From Stieleria magnilauensis (GTDB taxonomy: Bacteria > Planctomycetota > Planctomycetia > Pirellulales > Pirellulaceae), in NCBI GenBank assembly GCA_007753675.1, contig CP036432.1, forward strand, positions 7,938,233 to 8,002,232: DNA of 64,000 bases. The letters are read 5' to 3'. Of the stretch, positions 9,732-16,787 are shown piece after piece (the first letter of the stretch is position 1; every line of letters starts with the position of its first letter). Below the pieces are notes generated by a model. The model was not told where the DNA came from, made no database searches, and worked only from the letters and a program-made list of their open reading frames with translations. A program made the translations under genes and the position numbers.

Positions 9732-10625
9732 ATGCTACTTATCGACTTTTTCGAAACAATCTACATTCCCGCAAGGTTGCGGGGGAAATCGCCGAACACG
9801 AGCCGGTTGTACCGGTTGTGCATTCGGCAATTCGGTCGAACACTCTGCAAATCAGCGGAAGTGTCTGACTTGACCGAAATCAATGTCTTGCGTCACTTGG
9901 CGAGGCGATCCGGCGTTTCGCCCGCCACTCGCAACAAGGAGCTAACTGAATTGCTTGCGATGTGGCGGCTGGCGAACCAGAAGGGCTTGATCGAAACCTG
10001 GCCGGACATCCGAGAAGAGTCGGAGCCGCAGCGTGATCCGATTGCGTGGATGCCCGACGAAATCCAAAGCTTGCTAGCTGCCATCAACCGGCAATCGGGC
10101 GAGATCGACGGGATACCCGCTTGGCTCTGGTGGGGCGGTGTTGTCCGGGTCATACTCGATACTGGAGAGCGAATCAGCGCCGTCATGGCGGCCGAGAGCA
10201 CCTGGATGCAAGGGGGATGGTTGCGTGTGCCAGCGGAAGCACGCAAGGGCAAAACCCGCGACCGATCCTATCGTCTCGCGCCGCAAACTGTCGCCGGGAT
10301 TGCGATGATTCGCCAGCATTCGCGGCATAAGAAATTGTTTCCGTGGCCGTATAATCGGAATTACCTATGGCAGCGATTTCGCCAGATCGTCGCAGATGCT
10401 GGCCTGCCCACTGGGCGGAAATACCAATTCCACGCACTACGAAAAACTGTCGGATCTGCCGTCTACGCCGCTGGGATGGACCCGCAAGACACGCTCGACC
10501 ACTCAGATCGGCGGACCACGCAGCGGTACATCGACCCCCGTTTTTCGCGGGAAAAGCAGACCTGTGACGTGCTGGCGGAGTTTTTGGCGAACCCTGGGAA
10601 GGCGAAAAAGAGGGGGACAGCGTGA
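9732..10625 (+). CDS. int: Tyrosine site-specific integrase, copy 1
   Basis: A 297-aa tyrosine recombinase that integrates and excises the phage at the tRNA-type core 124 bp upstream. A SAM-like core-binding domain (about 1-95) precedes the catalytic domain. Likely active-site residues are Arg147 (GERIS), a lysine near 172-174, His234 and Arg237 (HALR), His257 and Tyr266 (RYIDP). The ATG at 9732 has GGAGGG with 5-nt spacing; the open frame continues upstream across the host junction only by chance. The sequence upstream of the core is host DNA here, unlike at copy 2. Confidence 0.95.
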   Translation: MLLIDFFETIYIPARLRGKSPNTSRLYRLCIRQFGRTLCKSAEVSDLTEINVLRHLARRSGVSPATRNKELTELLAMWRLANQKGLIETWPDIREESEPQRDPIAWMPDEIQSLLAAINRQSGEIDGIPAWLWWGGVVRVILDTGERISAVMAAESTWMQGGWLRVPAEARKGKTRDRSYRLAPQTVAGIAMIRQHSRHKKLFPWPYNRNYLWQRFRQIVADAGLPTGRKYQFHALRKTVGSAVYAAGMDPQDTLDHSDRRTTQRYIDPRFSREKQTCDVLAEFLANPGKAKKRGTA

Positions 10626-10638
10626 TGCGTCGTTGATG

Positions 10639-10666
10639 TTGACATCCCGTTCCATTTCCGTAACAT
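10639..10666 (+). promoter_or_regulatory. Promoter for the small HTH gene (near-leaderless)
   Basis: TTGACA (10639-10644), 16 bp, TAACAT (10661-10666). Only 6 nt separate the -10 from the ATG at 10673, so transcription should start at or next to the start codon. A TCCCG/CGGGA inverted repeat straddles the -10. The element is partly repeated at 10903-10930. Confidence 0.6.
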
Positions 10667-10672
10667 GCGGGA

Positions 10673-10906
10673 ATGATCACAAAACAAATACGCGAAAGCC
10701 TCGCATCCGCCATCCAGTCCGGCGACATCACACAGGCCGCCCTGTCTCGCGCGTCCGGCGTCTCCAAACGTGCCGTCTGTGACTTTCTCGCCGGGAGGCA
10801 TGTCAACTCCGACTCGCTCGATGCGATTGCCGACGCGATGCGGTGCAAGCTGACGGTCCCGAAATCTTTTGCGCGAAATGTGAAAAAATTGAGTGGTGAC
10901 GCTTGA
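10673..10906 (+). CDS. Small HTH DNA-binding regulator
   Basis: A 77-aa Xre/Cro-like protein. The helix-turn-helix is about residues 19-42 (TQAALSRASGVSKRAVCDFLAG), followed by SDSLDAIADAMRCKL, as in lambda-type repressors. There is no oligomerisation or protease domain. The ATG lies 6 nt after its own -10, so the mRNA is probably leaderless. Its stop codon overlaps the -35 of the next promoter, which shares the same CGTTCC and GTAACAT elements. I infer that it controls both promoters, as a maintenance or antirepressor-type switch protein. It is distantly similar to the repressor at 53711-53926. Confidence 0.7.
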   Translation: MITKQIRESLASAIQSGDITQAALSRASGVSKRAVCDFLAGRHVNSDSLDAIADAMRCKLTVPKSFARNVKKLSGDA

Positions 10907-10930
10907 CCCTTCGTTCCGATAGTGTAACAT
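10903..10930 (+). promoter_or_regulatory. Promoter for the plus-strand small-gene cassette
   Basis: TTGACC (10903-10908), 16 bp, TAACAT (10925-10930). Spacing and -10 are identical to the promoter at 10639, and the spacer shares CGTTCC at the same place. A CCCT/AGGG inverted repeat straddles the -10. It should drive the genes from 10978 onward, leaving a leader of about 40 nt. Confidence 0.6.
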
Positions 10931-10977
10931 AGGGACATCGAAGCAACCAACCGCCAACCGCCAACCGGAGCAGAACG

Positions 10978-11214
10978 ATGACGACCACGCAAAAAGCTGA
11001 CGCAATTCTGGCCGCCCTGAAAAGCACAGAAGATCGCTGGGGAGACCGCAAGTTTCCCAAGGCTCGCATCTGGACCGGTGGCGACACCGTCCGCATCTAC
11101 ACCGGCCACGCCAGCGAATACATCACCGTTACCGACGACGGTTGCGAACGATGCAAGGCAAACATGAGCTGGGGCGGAGACATTGACGACGCAGTCGAAA
11201 GCGTGGAGGGCTGA
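10978..11214 (+). CDS. Hypothetical phage protein (78 aa)
   Basis: I recognise no family. The protein is acidic and mixed alpha/beta, with a central RIWTGGDTVRIYTG strand pair and one CERC motif. The ATG at 10978 has GGAG 7 nt upstream. It is the first gene of the plus-strand cassette, under the promoter at 10903, and the next gene follows after 3 nt. Confidence 0.6.
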   Translation: MTTTQKADAILAALKSTEDRWGDRKFPKARIWTGGDTVRIYTGHASEYITVTDDGCERCKANMSWGGDIDDAVESVEG

Positions 11215-11217
11215 GCA

Positions 11218-11427
11218 ATGGACGCTGGAAAGATCAACGCTGAGTGGATGCGAAACGCTCAGAACAACGAAACGACCGGCAGTACGATCGCCGACTGGTT
11301 CATCGAGCGAACGAACTCATCTGTCGAGATCGACGAAGACGGCAGCGTGTGGGTTTACGATTCGCAGTCATGGTTGAGCCAGGAGCGGATCGACGAAATC
11401 TGCCGAGAAATTGACGCAGCAAACTAA
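11218..11427 (+). CDS. Hypothetical phage protein (69 aa)
   Basis: No family recognised. It is acidic and soluble (SSVEIDEDGSVWVYD). It is translationally linked to the previous gene, with 3 nt between them and a GGAGG near 11205 inside the end of that gene. Confidence 0.55.
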   Translation: MDAGKINAEWMRNAQNNETTGSTIADWFIERTNSSVEIDEDGSVWVYDSQSWLSQERIDEICREIDAAN

Positions 11428-11500
11428 CCCGCCAATCCCGCCAATCCCGGCATTCCCACCCCGCCCCGGCGATTGCGGGGCATTTCACACGAGCGAACCA

Positions 11501-11755
11501 ATGACGACTGAAACGAAAGCGAAACTGTTTGCCGTTCGAGCGACCTACGGCAACCAATCAGGGATGATTTCGCATGACTACATTTTCGGCTACGACCCCA
11601 CCGTGTTTCGAAATCGCGCCGACGCAGAAAATCATGCCGAGTCACTCAAGGAGACTGCTGCCGGATGCAATTGGGGCGACGACGACGCGCCGGAATACTA
11701 CGTGCAAGAAATCGGACAGGATGAAATGTGGGCGTCTGAGGAGATCGCCCAATGA
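11501..11755 (+). CDS. Hypothetical phage protein (84 aa)
   Basis: The start was set at the ATG at 11501. A longer reading from 11411 would add a proline-rich leader encoded by a CCCGCCAAT-type tandem repeat that looks non-coding. The predicted protein has RNRADAENHAESL and an acidic C-terminus. Function is unknown. Its stop overlaps the next ATG (ATGA). Confidence 0.5.
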   Translation: MTTETKAKLFAVRATYGNQSGMISHDYIFGYDPTVFRNRADAENHAESLKETAAGCNWGDDDAPEYYVQEIGQDEMWASEEIAQ

Positions 11756-11931
11756 CCCCCACCCTGCACCCCGCCGGCCGCAAGTGCCGCTGCCACGAAT
11801 GCCGGCACGAGATCCCCCGCGGCGAGCCGGTCGCGAAAGTCAATGGGCGGCTGACGTGCGGGGCCTGTGCCGATCGGTGGGAGTGGGATGGGCTGCGGCT
11901 GGAGTGGGTGCGGCGGGAGGTGCGCAAGTGA
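11752..11931 (+). CDS. Small zinc-ribbon-like protein (59 aa)
   Basis: A short gene found by reading between overlaps. The ATG at 11752 overlaps the previous stop (ATGA), and its TGA at 11929 overlaps the next GTG (GTGA). Two cysteine pairs (CRCHEC and CGAC) suggest a zinc-binding knuckle; the C-terminus is rich in Trp and Arg (RWEWDG, WVRREVRK). Function is unknown. Confidence 0.55.
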   Translation: MTPTLHPAGRKCRCHECRHEIPRGEPVAKVNGRLTCGACADRWEWDGLRLEWVRREVRK

Positions 11932-12161
11932 ACGCGGACCCTGAAAAAGTATTTGAGGCATGCGCAGAGTTCGCCCTGTCGTTTAACACTGCCGCCGATC
12001 CGCTCGGAGTGTTTGACACGCTGGCAGATTTCTTTGGTCGAGACAAAGAGCTTCGCCAATCGGTCGCGGAAGTTTGGATCCGCAGGCGAAACGAATTTCC
12101 GTTCTATTGTCCAGTTGAATTGCTGCGGCGGGATTTTCAACAAGCGGGAGGAACGAAGTGA
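11928..12161 (+). CDS. Hypothetical phage protein (77 aa)
   Basis: GTG start at 11928, overlapping the previous stop as GTGA; it ends in another GTGA overlap at 12158. The protein is helical and acidic (FDTLADFFGRDKELRQSVAEVW). No family is recognised. The run of tight overlaps in this cassette supports real coding. Confidence 0.5.
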   Translation: MNADPEKVFEACAEFALSFNTAADPLGVFDTLADFFGRDKELRQSVAEVWIRRRNEFPFYCPVELLRRDFQQAGGTK

Positions 12162-12496
12162 GACCAGCAAGAGAAATAACCGACGCGGAAGACAACTGGC
12201 GAACCGTGCCACTCATCGAGGGCGACCCGCGATTCGTCACGTCTCGTCGTGATTTCGTCGATCCCGAGCCGGTCGGATCGATTGTGCTGATCCCGTTCCG
12301 GGTGACTGGGTACGACCGCGACTGCGACGGGTCCGCAATGGCGAGACTGGAGGCGATCGACAAGGACGGGGGCGCTACGGGGTGGACAGAGAGCCACATC
12401 GGACTGTTCCCCGATTCCACCCTGGTCACTTCGCCGGGCGAGCTTTTGCAGCTTTTTGAGAATCCACCCACCGAGTCCCCCGATCGTGTACAGTGA
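12158..12496 (+). CDS. Hypothetical phage protein (112 aa)
   Basis: The GTG start at 12158 has GGGAGGA 6 nt upstream and overlaps the previous stop. The protein is acidic, with a central VGSIVLIPFRVTGYD strand region. No family recognised. It overlaps the following short membrane-protein gene by 11 bp. Confidence 0.55.
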   Translation: MRPAREITDAEDNWRTVPLIEGDPRFVTSRRDFVDPEPVGSIVLIPFRVTGYDRDCDGSAMARLEAIDKDGGATGWTESHIGLFPDSTLVTSPGELLQLFENPPTESPDRVQ

Positions 12497-12590
12497 ATGG
12501 CTAGGCCATCCGGCCGAGTGGGCCATACTCGCCGTGATTGTGGCGGTGGGAGTTAGGTGGTTGCGGGTTACTGATTTAGGGGATGAGTGA
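12486..12590 (+). CDS. Very small single-span membrane protein (34 aa)
   Basis: GTG at 12486 inside the end of the previous gene. The product has one hydrophobic segment (WAILAVIVAVGV) bounded by charged ends (VRWLRVTDLGDE). Its TGA shares its last base with the ATG of the lipoprotein gene (TGATG). The tight coupling and membrane segment make it plausible; it could be a partner of the lipoprotein. Confidence 0.4.
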   Translation: MYSEWLGHPAEWAILAVIVAVGVRWLRVTDLGDE

Positions 12591-12934
12591 TGCGGAGTGC
12601 GGTGCTGTTTGCGTTGGCGTTGTTGGTTGCTGGGTGTGCGAAACCGCAGCCGCTGGATCCAGAGACTGTCGAATACATGGGCCAGTGGGCGCAGGGCGTC
12701 GTAAACACCCGGCCATTTATCGACGGTTATGATTGCAGCGAAAAGGGTGTCGCGTTCATCGTCAACCGCTCGTGGCTCACGATGAGCGACGGCGAGAAGG
12801 AAAAGGCGGTCGCTGAGGTTTGGGACTATTTCAAGCCGATCGTGGGCACCAATAGGTCCGCCCAAATGTACTTCGGCGACAAGGACGGCAACATCCTGGC
12901 GTTCGCAACCGCCGAAATGTACACGGTGCACTAA
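12590..12934 (+). CDS. Prophage-encoded lipoprotein
   Basis: A 114-aa lipoprotein. A short signal peptide ends in the lipobox LVAGC (Cys17), so the mature protein should be lipid-anchored. The mature part is soluble and acidic-mixed with no recognised domain. The ATG at 12590 is coupled to the preceding stop; a GTG at 12587 is the alternative. Lipoproteins in lysogenic cassettes are often superinfection-exclusion or conversion factors (known for phages such as T5 and HK022-like phages), which is an inference here. Confidence 0.65.
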   Translation: MRSAVLFALALLVAGCAKPQPLDPETVEYMGQWAQGVVNTRPFIDGYDCSEKGVAFIVNRSWLTMSDGEKEKAVAEVWDYFKPIVGTNRSAQMYFGDKDGNILAFATAEMYTVH

Positions 12935-12968
12935 AACCCAACAGGAAAGACCAACTAAAGGTGCAGGG

Positions 12969-14024
12969 ATGCCAGCGAAATTAACCACCGAGGAGTTCAT
13001 CCGCCGTGCAAGAGTTGTGCATGGTGATTTCTTTGACTACTCGGAAGTTGAATACACGGGCGCAATGGATCACGTAACGATCATTTGCCCAGTTCATGGC
13101 AGGTACAAGCAGTCGCCCAATAATCACTACAGGCAGCAAGGGTGCCCTGCATGCGAGAAGAAGGGCCGGCAATTGCAGCGAGGAGACTTTTTTCGTAAGG
13201 CTAGGGCGAAATACGGAGATGACTACGACTATCCGGTGCAAGAATTCTTTGGCGCAAAGACCCCGGTCAAAGTAGTGTGCAAGAAGCATGGGGAATTCAC
13301 CGCGACTGCTGGCGAACACGTCAGTTGGCGTGGGTGCCCAGAATGCCTGAGGATCAAAAGGGTCGTGCTTTCAGATCACGTTGCTGTGGCAAGAGAATGC
13401 AAAACGCCGGTGCTTGGCTTATCAGCGGCGCCGCATGTAAAGGATCTGCTTTTTCTGTGCAAGTCTTGTTTCTCGCGAATCGATCCTCGCTACCGCAGCG
13501 GACTCTGTGGTCAGTGCAGGGCGGGCTGGAACATAACCCCGTTCTCGCAGGTTGTTGCACAGGCAAGGCGAATTCATGGAGACACGTTTACCTATGATGA
13601 AGAGACGTATGTCTCAACTGTCAAGCCAATGGCGATCAAATGCAGCGCCCACGGAACGTTCCGGCAGACGCCGCAGGATCATCTCAAAGGGCAGGGGTGC
13701 CCGGTGTGCAAATCACCAAAAGGCGAAAGGAGGATAGCGAACTGGCTGGCAAAGCACGGAGTTGCATTTAAGCACCAGCACAGGATCCGAGCAGACGGCC
13801 GTACCGTTGTTGTCGATTTTTTTGTGCCAGAAGAAAATGCGTTTATCGAATTTGACGGACAGCAGCACAGGAAGCCAGTGAAGCGGTTTGGCGGCAAGGA
13901 GGCGTTCTTTAGGCAGGTGGAGCGAGACCAGTGGCTGGACCGTTACGCCGAAATCCAAGGGATTTACCTGGTTCGATTACAGTCACTTGGCGAGATAGAG
14001 CCGACCCTTGAAAACTCATTTTGA
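12969..14024 (+). CDS. DUF723-repeat / Vsr-like endonuclease
   Basis: A 351-aa predicted endonuclease. Three zinc-ribbon-like repeats of the DUF723 type (ICPVHGRY...GCPAC, VCKKHGEF...GCPEC, KCSAHGTF...GCPVC) bind DNA or zinc. A C-terminal nuclease of the Vsr/PD-(D/E)XK fold follows (about 240-345), with GERRIANWL, VVVDFFV, IEFDGQQH and RDQWLDRY, ending in a GIYLVRL strand. Such proteins resemble free-standing homing endonucleases of phages and giant viruses. The gene stands last on the plus strand, converging on the leftward late operon. The likely start is ATG 12969, with a GCAGGG upstream. Confidence 0.75.
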   Translation: MPAKLTTEEFIRRARVVHGDFFDYSEVEYTGAMDHVTIICPVHGRYKQSPNNHYRQQGCPACEKKGRQLQRGDFFRKARAKYGDDYDYPVQEFFGAKTPVKVVCKKHGEFTATAGEHVSWRGCPECLRIKRVVLSDHVAVARECKTPVLGLSAAPHVKDLLFLCKSCFSRIDPRYRSGLCGQCRAGWNITPFSQVVAQARRIHGDTFTYDEETYVSTVKPMAIKCSAHGTFRQTPQDHLKGQGCPVCKSPKGERRIANWLAKHGVAFKHQHRIRADGRTVVVDFFVPEENAFIEFDGQQHRKPVKRFGGKEAFFRQVERDQWLDRYAEIQGIYLVRLQSLGEIEPTLENSF

Positions 14025-14063
14025 AGCACGCACCACTAATCACGGGGGCGATAGGTCGTGCCA

Positions 14064-15275
14064 TTATGGCACATCAGAAAAAACCCGCCCCCCGTGGTAG
14101 GGGGGGGGCGTCTCGCCGGGGCACAGCACAGCGACGCTTGGGGCAATCCCTGCGATGCGACGCGACTGCTCTGGGCATGACTCGATATAGATTTGCGTGT
14201 TGCTCTCAATGCACTGTTGGGCCTTCCATGCGGCCACGTCACCGGCCTCTCGCTCTTGCTTGGTTGACCACGGTCCCATCGTCAATCGATCGTACTTGAC
14301 ACGTCGCCTGCTGAGCCAGTGCTCTGTCAGCCCACGGTATTTCTCAAGCCTCGCTGTGATGATGTGCGGTAGCGTGGCCACGCCTGGGTGCCTGATGATT
14401 GGCATGGACCGCATCCGCTGCCGATACATCTTTCCGTCATCGTCTTCGGCGGGGGTGAAATCTGGGCAGAGGATGCCGTCGAAGTCGATCGCAATTCTGA
14501 TGTCACGCATTAATGCAGGGTTACCCAGCATGTTCCATTCGAACCAATGAGGCAGTGGCAGGATTCGATGGTGCAGGTCCACGCTTCGCGTGCCCTGCGG
14601 TGTGGCATAGATCGCACCAAACAGAACGTTGAGTCCAACTAGCCTTGACCTCGCCTCCTTGATTGATCGACCACTCGCCGTTGAGTCCTCCATCACAAGT
14701 ATCGGACCATCCAAGTTCGGGGCGTTCCGCAGACGCAACCCAGTATCCAGCTTGGTCAGCCCACTGTCGCTGACCGCGTAAAGCGGCAGGCCAAGCCGCA
14801 CGGCGATGTCTGACGCGACAATCATTCCGCTACGTGGGATTCCAGCGACGCCGGACAGGGGCATCGTCGCGAGTCGTGACGAGAATGCGGCTACATCCGC
14901 GCGCAATTCGCTCCAGCTAATCCATGGCGCGTCAAACCAATTGTTTCCGTGTTCTGGCTGCGTGTACTCATCGCGTGACGGATACTTCGGCGGGTTGGCC
15001 AAGCACGGCAGCCCCTTGGCGTGGAAATACGATCTGATGTCACACGGTTTTTTGTTCGGGTGCAATTCGGGAATCAGCACACACCCCTTCGATCCATTGA
15101 CGCTGCCCCAGTGCTCGCAAGATTCGTTGCAGGCGGACTTCACAACCTGCCGCCAAGTAACTTCGCTTCTGGTCGTCCTGGGTCGATCACCCTTGCATTG
15201 GTGCGCCCCAAAATAGATCCGGTGGCATTTGTCGCAAACGCTTTGGCTAGTTGATTGTGATCGTCGTTGAAGCAT
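14064..15275 (-). CDS. Phosphoribosyltransferase-HAD fusion protein
   Basis: A 403-aa two-domain enzyme, last gene of the late operon. A Cys-rich N-terminus (CDKCH...HQC, CNESC...C...C...C) could bind zinc. A type-I phosphoribosyltransferase domain (about 125-235) shows GVAGIPRSGM and the PRPP motif ILVMEDSTASGRS. A HAD-superfamily domain follows (about 255-385), with the nucleophile motif AIDFDGIL, motif II IITARLEKY, and YIESCPEQSRRIA near the end. Expected chemistry is PRPP-dependent ribosylation plus phosphate hydrolysis; the substrate is unknown. Start ATG 15275 was chosen over 15305 to limit overlap with the upstream gene; neither has a clear ribosome-binding site. Confidence 0.75.
   Translation of the reverse strand: MLQRRSQSTSQSVCDKCHRIYFGAHQCKGDRPRTTRSEVTWRQVVKSACNESCEHWGSVNGSKGCVLIPELHPNKKPCDIRSYFHAKGLPCLANPPKYPSRDEYTQPEHGNNWFDAPWISWSELRADVAAFSSRLATMPLSGVAGIPRSGMIVASDIAVRLGLPLYAVSDSGLTKLDTGLRLRNAPNLDGPILVMEDSTASGRSIKEARSRLVGLNVLFGAIYATPQGTRSVDLHHRILPLPHWFEWNMLGNPALMRDIRIAIDFDGILCPDFTPAEDDDGKMYRQRMRSMPIIRHPGVATLPHIITARLEKYRGLTEHWLSRRRVKYDRLTMGPWSTKQEREAGDVAAWKAQQCIESNTQIYIESCPEQSRRIAGIAPSVAVLCPGETPPPYHGGRVFSDVP
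14078..14110 (-). terminator. Late-operon terminator inside the last gene
   Basis: On the minus strand an 8-bp GC stem (CGCCCCCC with GGGGGGCG) is followed by GG and six U. It overlaps the final codons of the phosphoribosyltransferase-HAD gene (which encode Pro-Pro-Pro-Tyr-His-Gly-Gly-Arg-Val-Phe), so the leftward late transcript should end here. It includes a run of nine C (minus strand). Confidence 0.6.
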
Positions 15276-16431
15276 TGTTGGGCGAAGTGAGCGAATTGGC
15301 GTCATTCAAAACCGTGTTTGGGATGTCAACGGGGTCAGTGATGCTATCCGCTAAGTCAATTTCCCACTCTCCGCCGTCAGCTTCAATCGTCAAAATAACG
15401 TCGCCACTATCACATGTCAGTTCTGCCGCGATTCGATAGATTGAATTGCTGCCGTAGGGATCACAAACGTTCAATCCCTGTTGGGTTGCCTTGCAGAAAC
15501 CATCCAGAAAGATGTAGCCGCCAATGCACCACATCTCCTCGTCAATGTTGTTGCCGTAGCCATCCCAATTAGTGATCTGCAACCTCGCTTTCAGCCAAAG
15601 CGGTTTCCTTGCTTCAAGTACGTTGCAGCTATCCGTCGGCGAAAGACAATTGCCGTCCTCTGCTTGCGGATCGGCGTTCACGCACTCTTCATCACCCGGA
15701 TCGTTGACCGATTGCAGCGTGAATGATGTATCGGTTGCAGTACAGTCACCGCTTGTTTGGTATCGGATATAGACCCTCTGTGCTGAGCAACTCGGCCGGT
15801 CAAGCACCAGTCTGGTTGCCCCCAGCGACTCCACGTTTGCAACCGTTGGCCCGCCCTTCCACCAAATACTCTGGGTGACTATTCCGGCCGTCTCGATCAT
15901 TACACTATCGGCGAATGTCTCGATTTGAAGCCCGTCAAAATTCGTTCTTGCGTGGTTCGCCGTGACTGGCGTCCCCATCCCCCAATCGTCGACATCGATC
16001 TCGACTGTGCCATAGGTTCGCGTTGAGTGGTCGACATTAAATGGTGACGAATTGCAGCCCCATGTTTGCCAATCTTCCCAGTAGAAATAGCTGATGTTTT
16101 TGTCGTAATAGAGCCCCGGCGTTCCGTTGTAATCAAGTGCATTTTCGTTCGTGTATGTGATCACTCCAATCGCATCAACGTCGTCGTCGCTGGGATCTTC
16201 AAGGAAATATATCTTTGCCGTTCCGTCAAAGGAATAGTCCGCCGGCGGATTTGGGTTTGGGTCCGGTTGCTCGCCCTCAAACGAAAAACGGAAATTACAA
16301 ATGTCAATCGGCACCAAAATCGTCACCGTCGTGACGCCGCTAACGTCCGTTCGCTCCCACTTGTCAGTGTTGTCACCCCCAGTAACGGTCAGGTCAACGC
16401 AGCAGCAACCACAGCCCGGCGAAAATCGCAT
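15247..16431 (-). CDS. Cys-rich late structural protein, probably tail tip
   Basis: A 394-aa acidic beta-rich protein with many cysteines, including a cluster near the N-terminus (GCGCCC) and many more in the body. No family recognised. Its position after the tape measure and two further late genes points to the distal tail or tip. The ATG at 16431 shares a base with the upstream stop (TAATG); a GTG at 16440 is the alternative. The Cys content suggests disulfides or bound metal in the virion. Confidence 0.55.
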   Translation of the reverse strand: MRFSPGCGCCCVDLTVTGGDNTDKWERTDVSGVTTVTILVPIDICNFRFSFEGEQPDPNPNPPADYSFDGTAKIYFLEDPSDDDVDAIGVITYTNENALDYNGTPGLYYDKNISYFYWEDWQTWGCNSSPFNVDHSTRTYGTVEIDVDDWGMGTPVTANHARTNFDGLQIETFADSVMIETAGIVTQSIWWKGGPTVANVESLGATRLVLDRPSCSAQRVYIRYQTSGDCTATDTSFTLQSVNDPGDEECVNADPQAEDGNCLSPTDSCNVLEARKPLWLKARLQITNWDGYGNNIDEEMWCIGGYIFLDGFCKATQQGLNVCDPYGSNSIYRIAAELTCDSGDVILTIEADGGEWEIDLADSITDPVDIPNTVLNDANSLTSPNNASTTITIN

Positions 16432-16784
16432 TACGAGCACGCCTCATTGAGGACGACCAGAAGCTCACCCGCGTAGCCGACCCAGACGAATGTTTCGGCG
16501 GTGATGGCAACCGGAGCCCAATTAAAGACCGTTGCAGTGATGTCACTACCGCTGGTGTCCTGCGCGACCTCTTCGTCAACGTCGGTCCCGTCGTAGGATG
16601 GGTGATAGAGCGTGCATGTGGCCTTCCCCCACGTCGTGCCGCTCTTGGCCGGGATGCCGCCGACGGGTGTCTTGAAATAGAGCAGTTCGGAGTACCGATC
16701 AGCCTGCGGGCCGATGCGAACGCCGGCCGCCATCTGCTTGAGACGCTTGGCAACGTTGCGGTCTGAAAATCCGTAAGTTGCCAT
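16431..16784 (-). CDS. Hypothetical late protein (117 aa)
   Basis: A small late gene between two tail-tip candidates. The N-terminal basic helix (SDRNVAKRLKQM) is followed by a beta-rich domain (KATCTLYHPSYDGTD, VFNWAPVAI) resembling a minor structural protein. No family name can be given. ATG 16784 lies 3 bp after the upstream gene. Confidence 0.5.
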   Translation of the reverse strand: MATYGFSDRNVAKRLKQMAAGVRIGPQADRYSELLYFKTPVGGIPAKSGTTWGKATCTLYHPSYDGTDVDEEVAQDTSGSDITATVFNWAPVAITAETFVWVGYAGELLVVLNEACS

Positions 16785-16787
16785 CGA

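Noticed and set aside
7596..10625. A 1009-codon open plus-strand frame spanning the sulfatase antisense and the integrase
   Set aside because: The first two thirds are the complement of a real sulfatase and cross the host-phage boundary. The true integrase start is the ATG at 9732 with a strong ribosome site, and the same protein occurs at 54187 with a different upstream.
11427..11500. Short CCCGCCAAT-type repeats as a CRISPR-like or regulatory array
   Set aside because: Only two to three degenerate units in 30 bp, no spacer pattern; probably leader sequence with a small hairpin.
14050..14071. Palindrome GTGCCAT-T-ATGGCAC as a terminator for the endonuclease gene
   Set aside because: No U run follows in either direction; the nearby GC stem with six U is the credible terminator, on the other strand.
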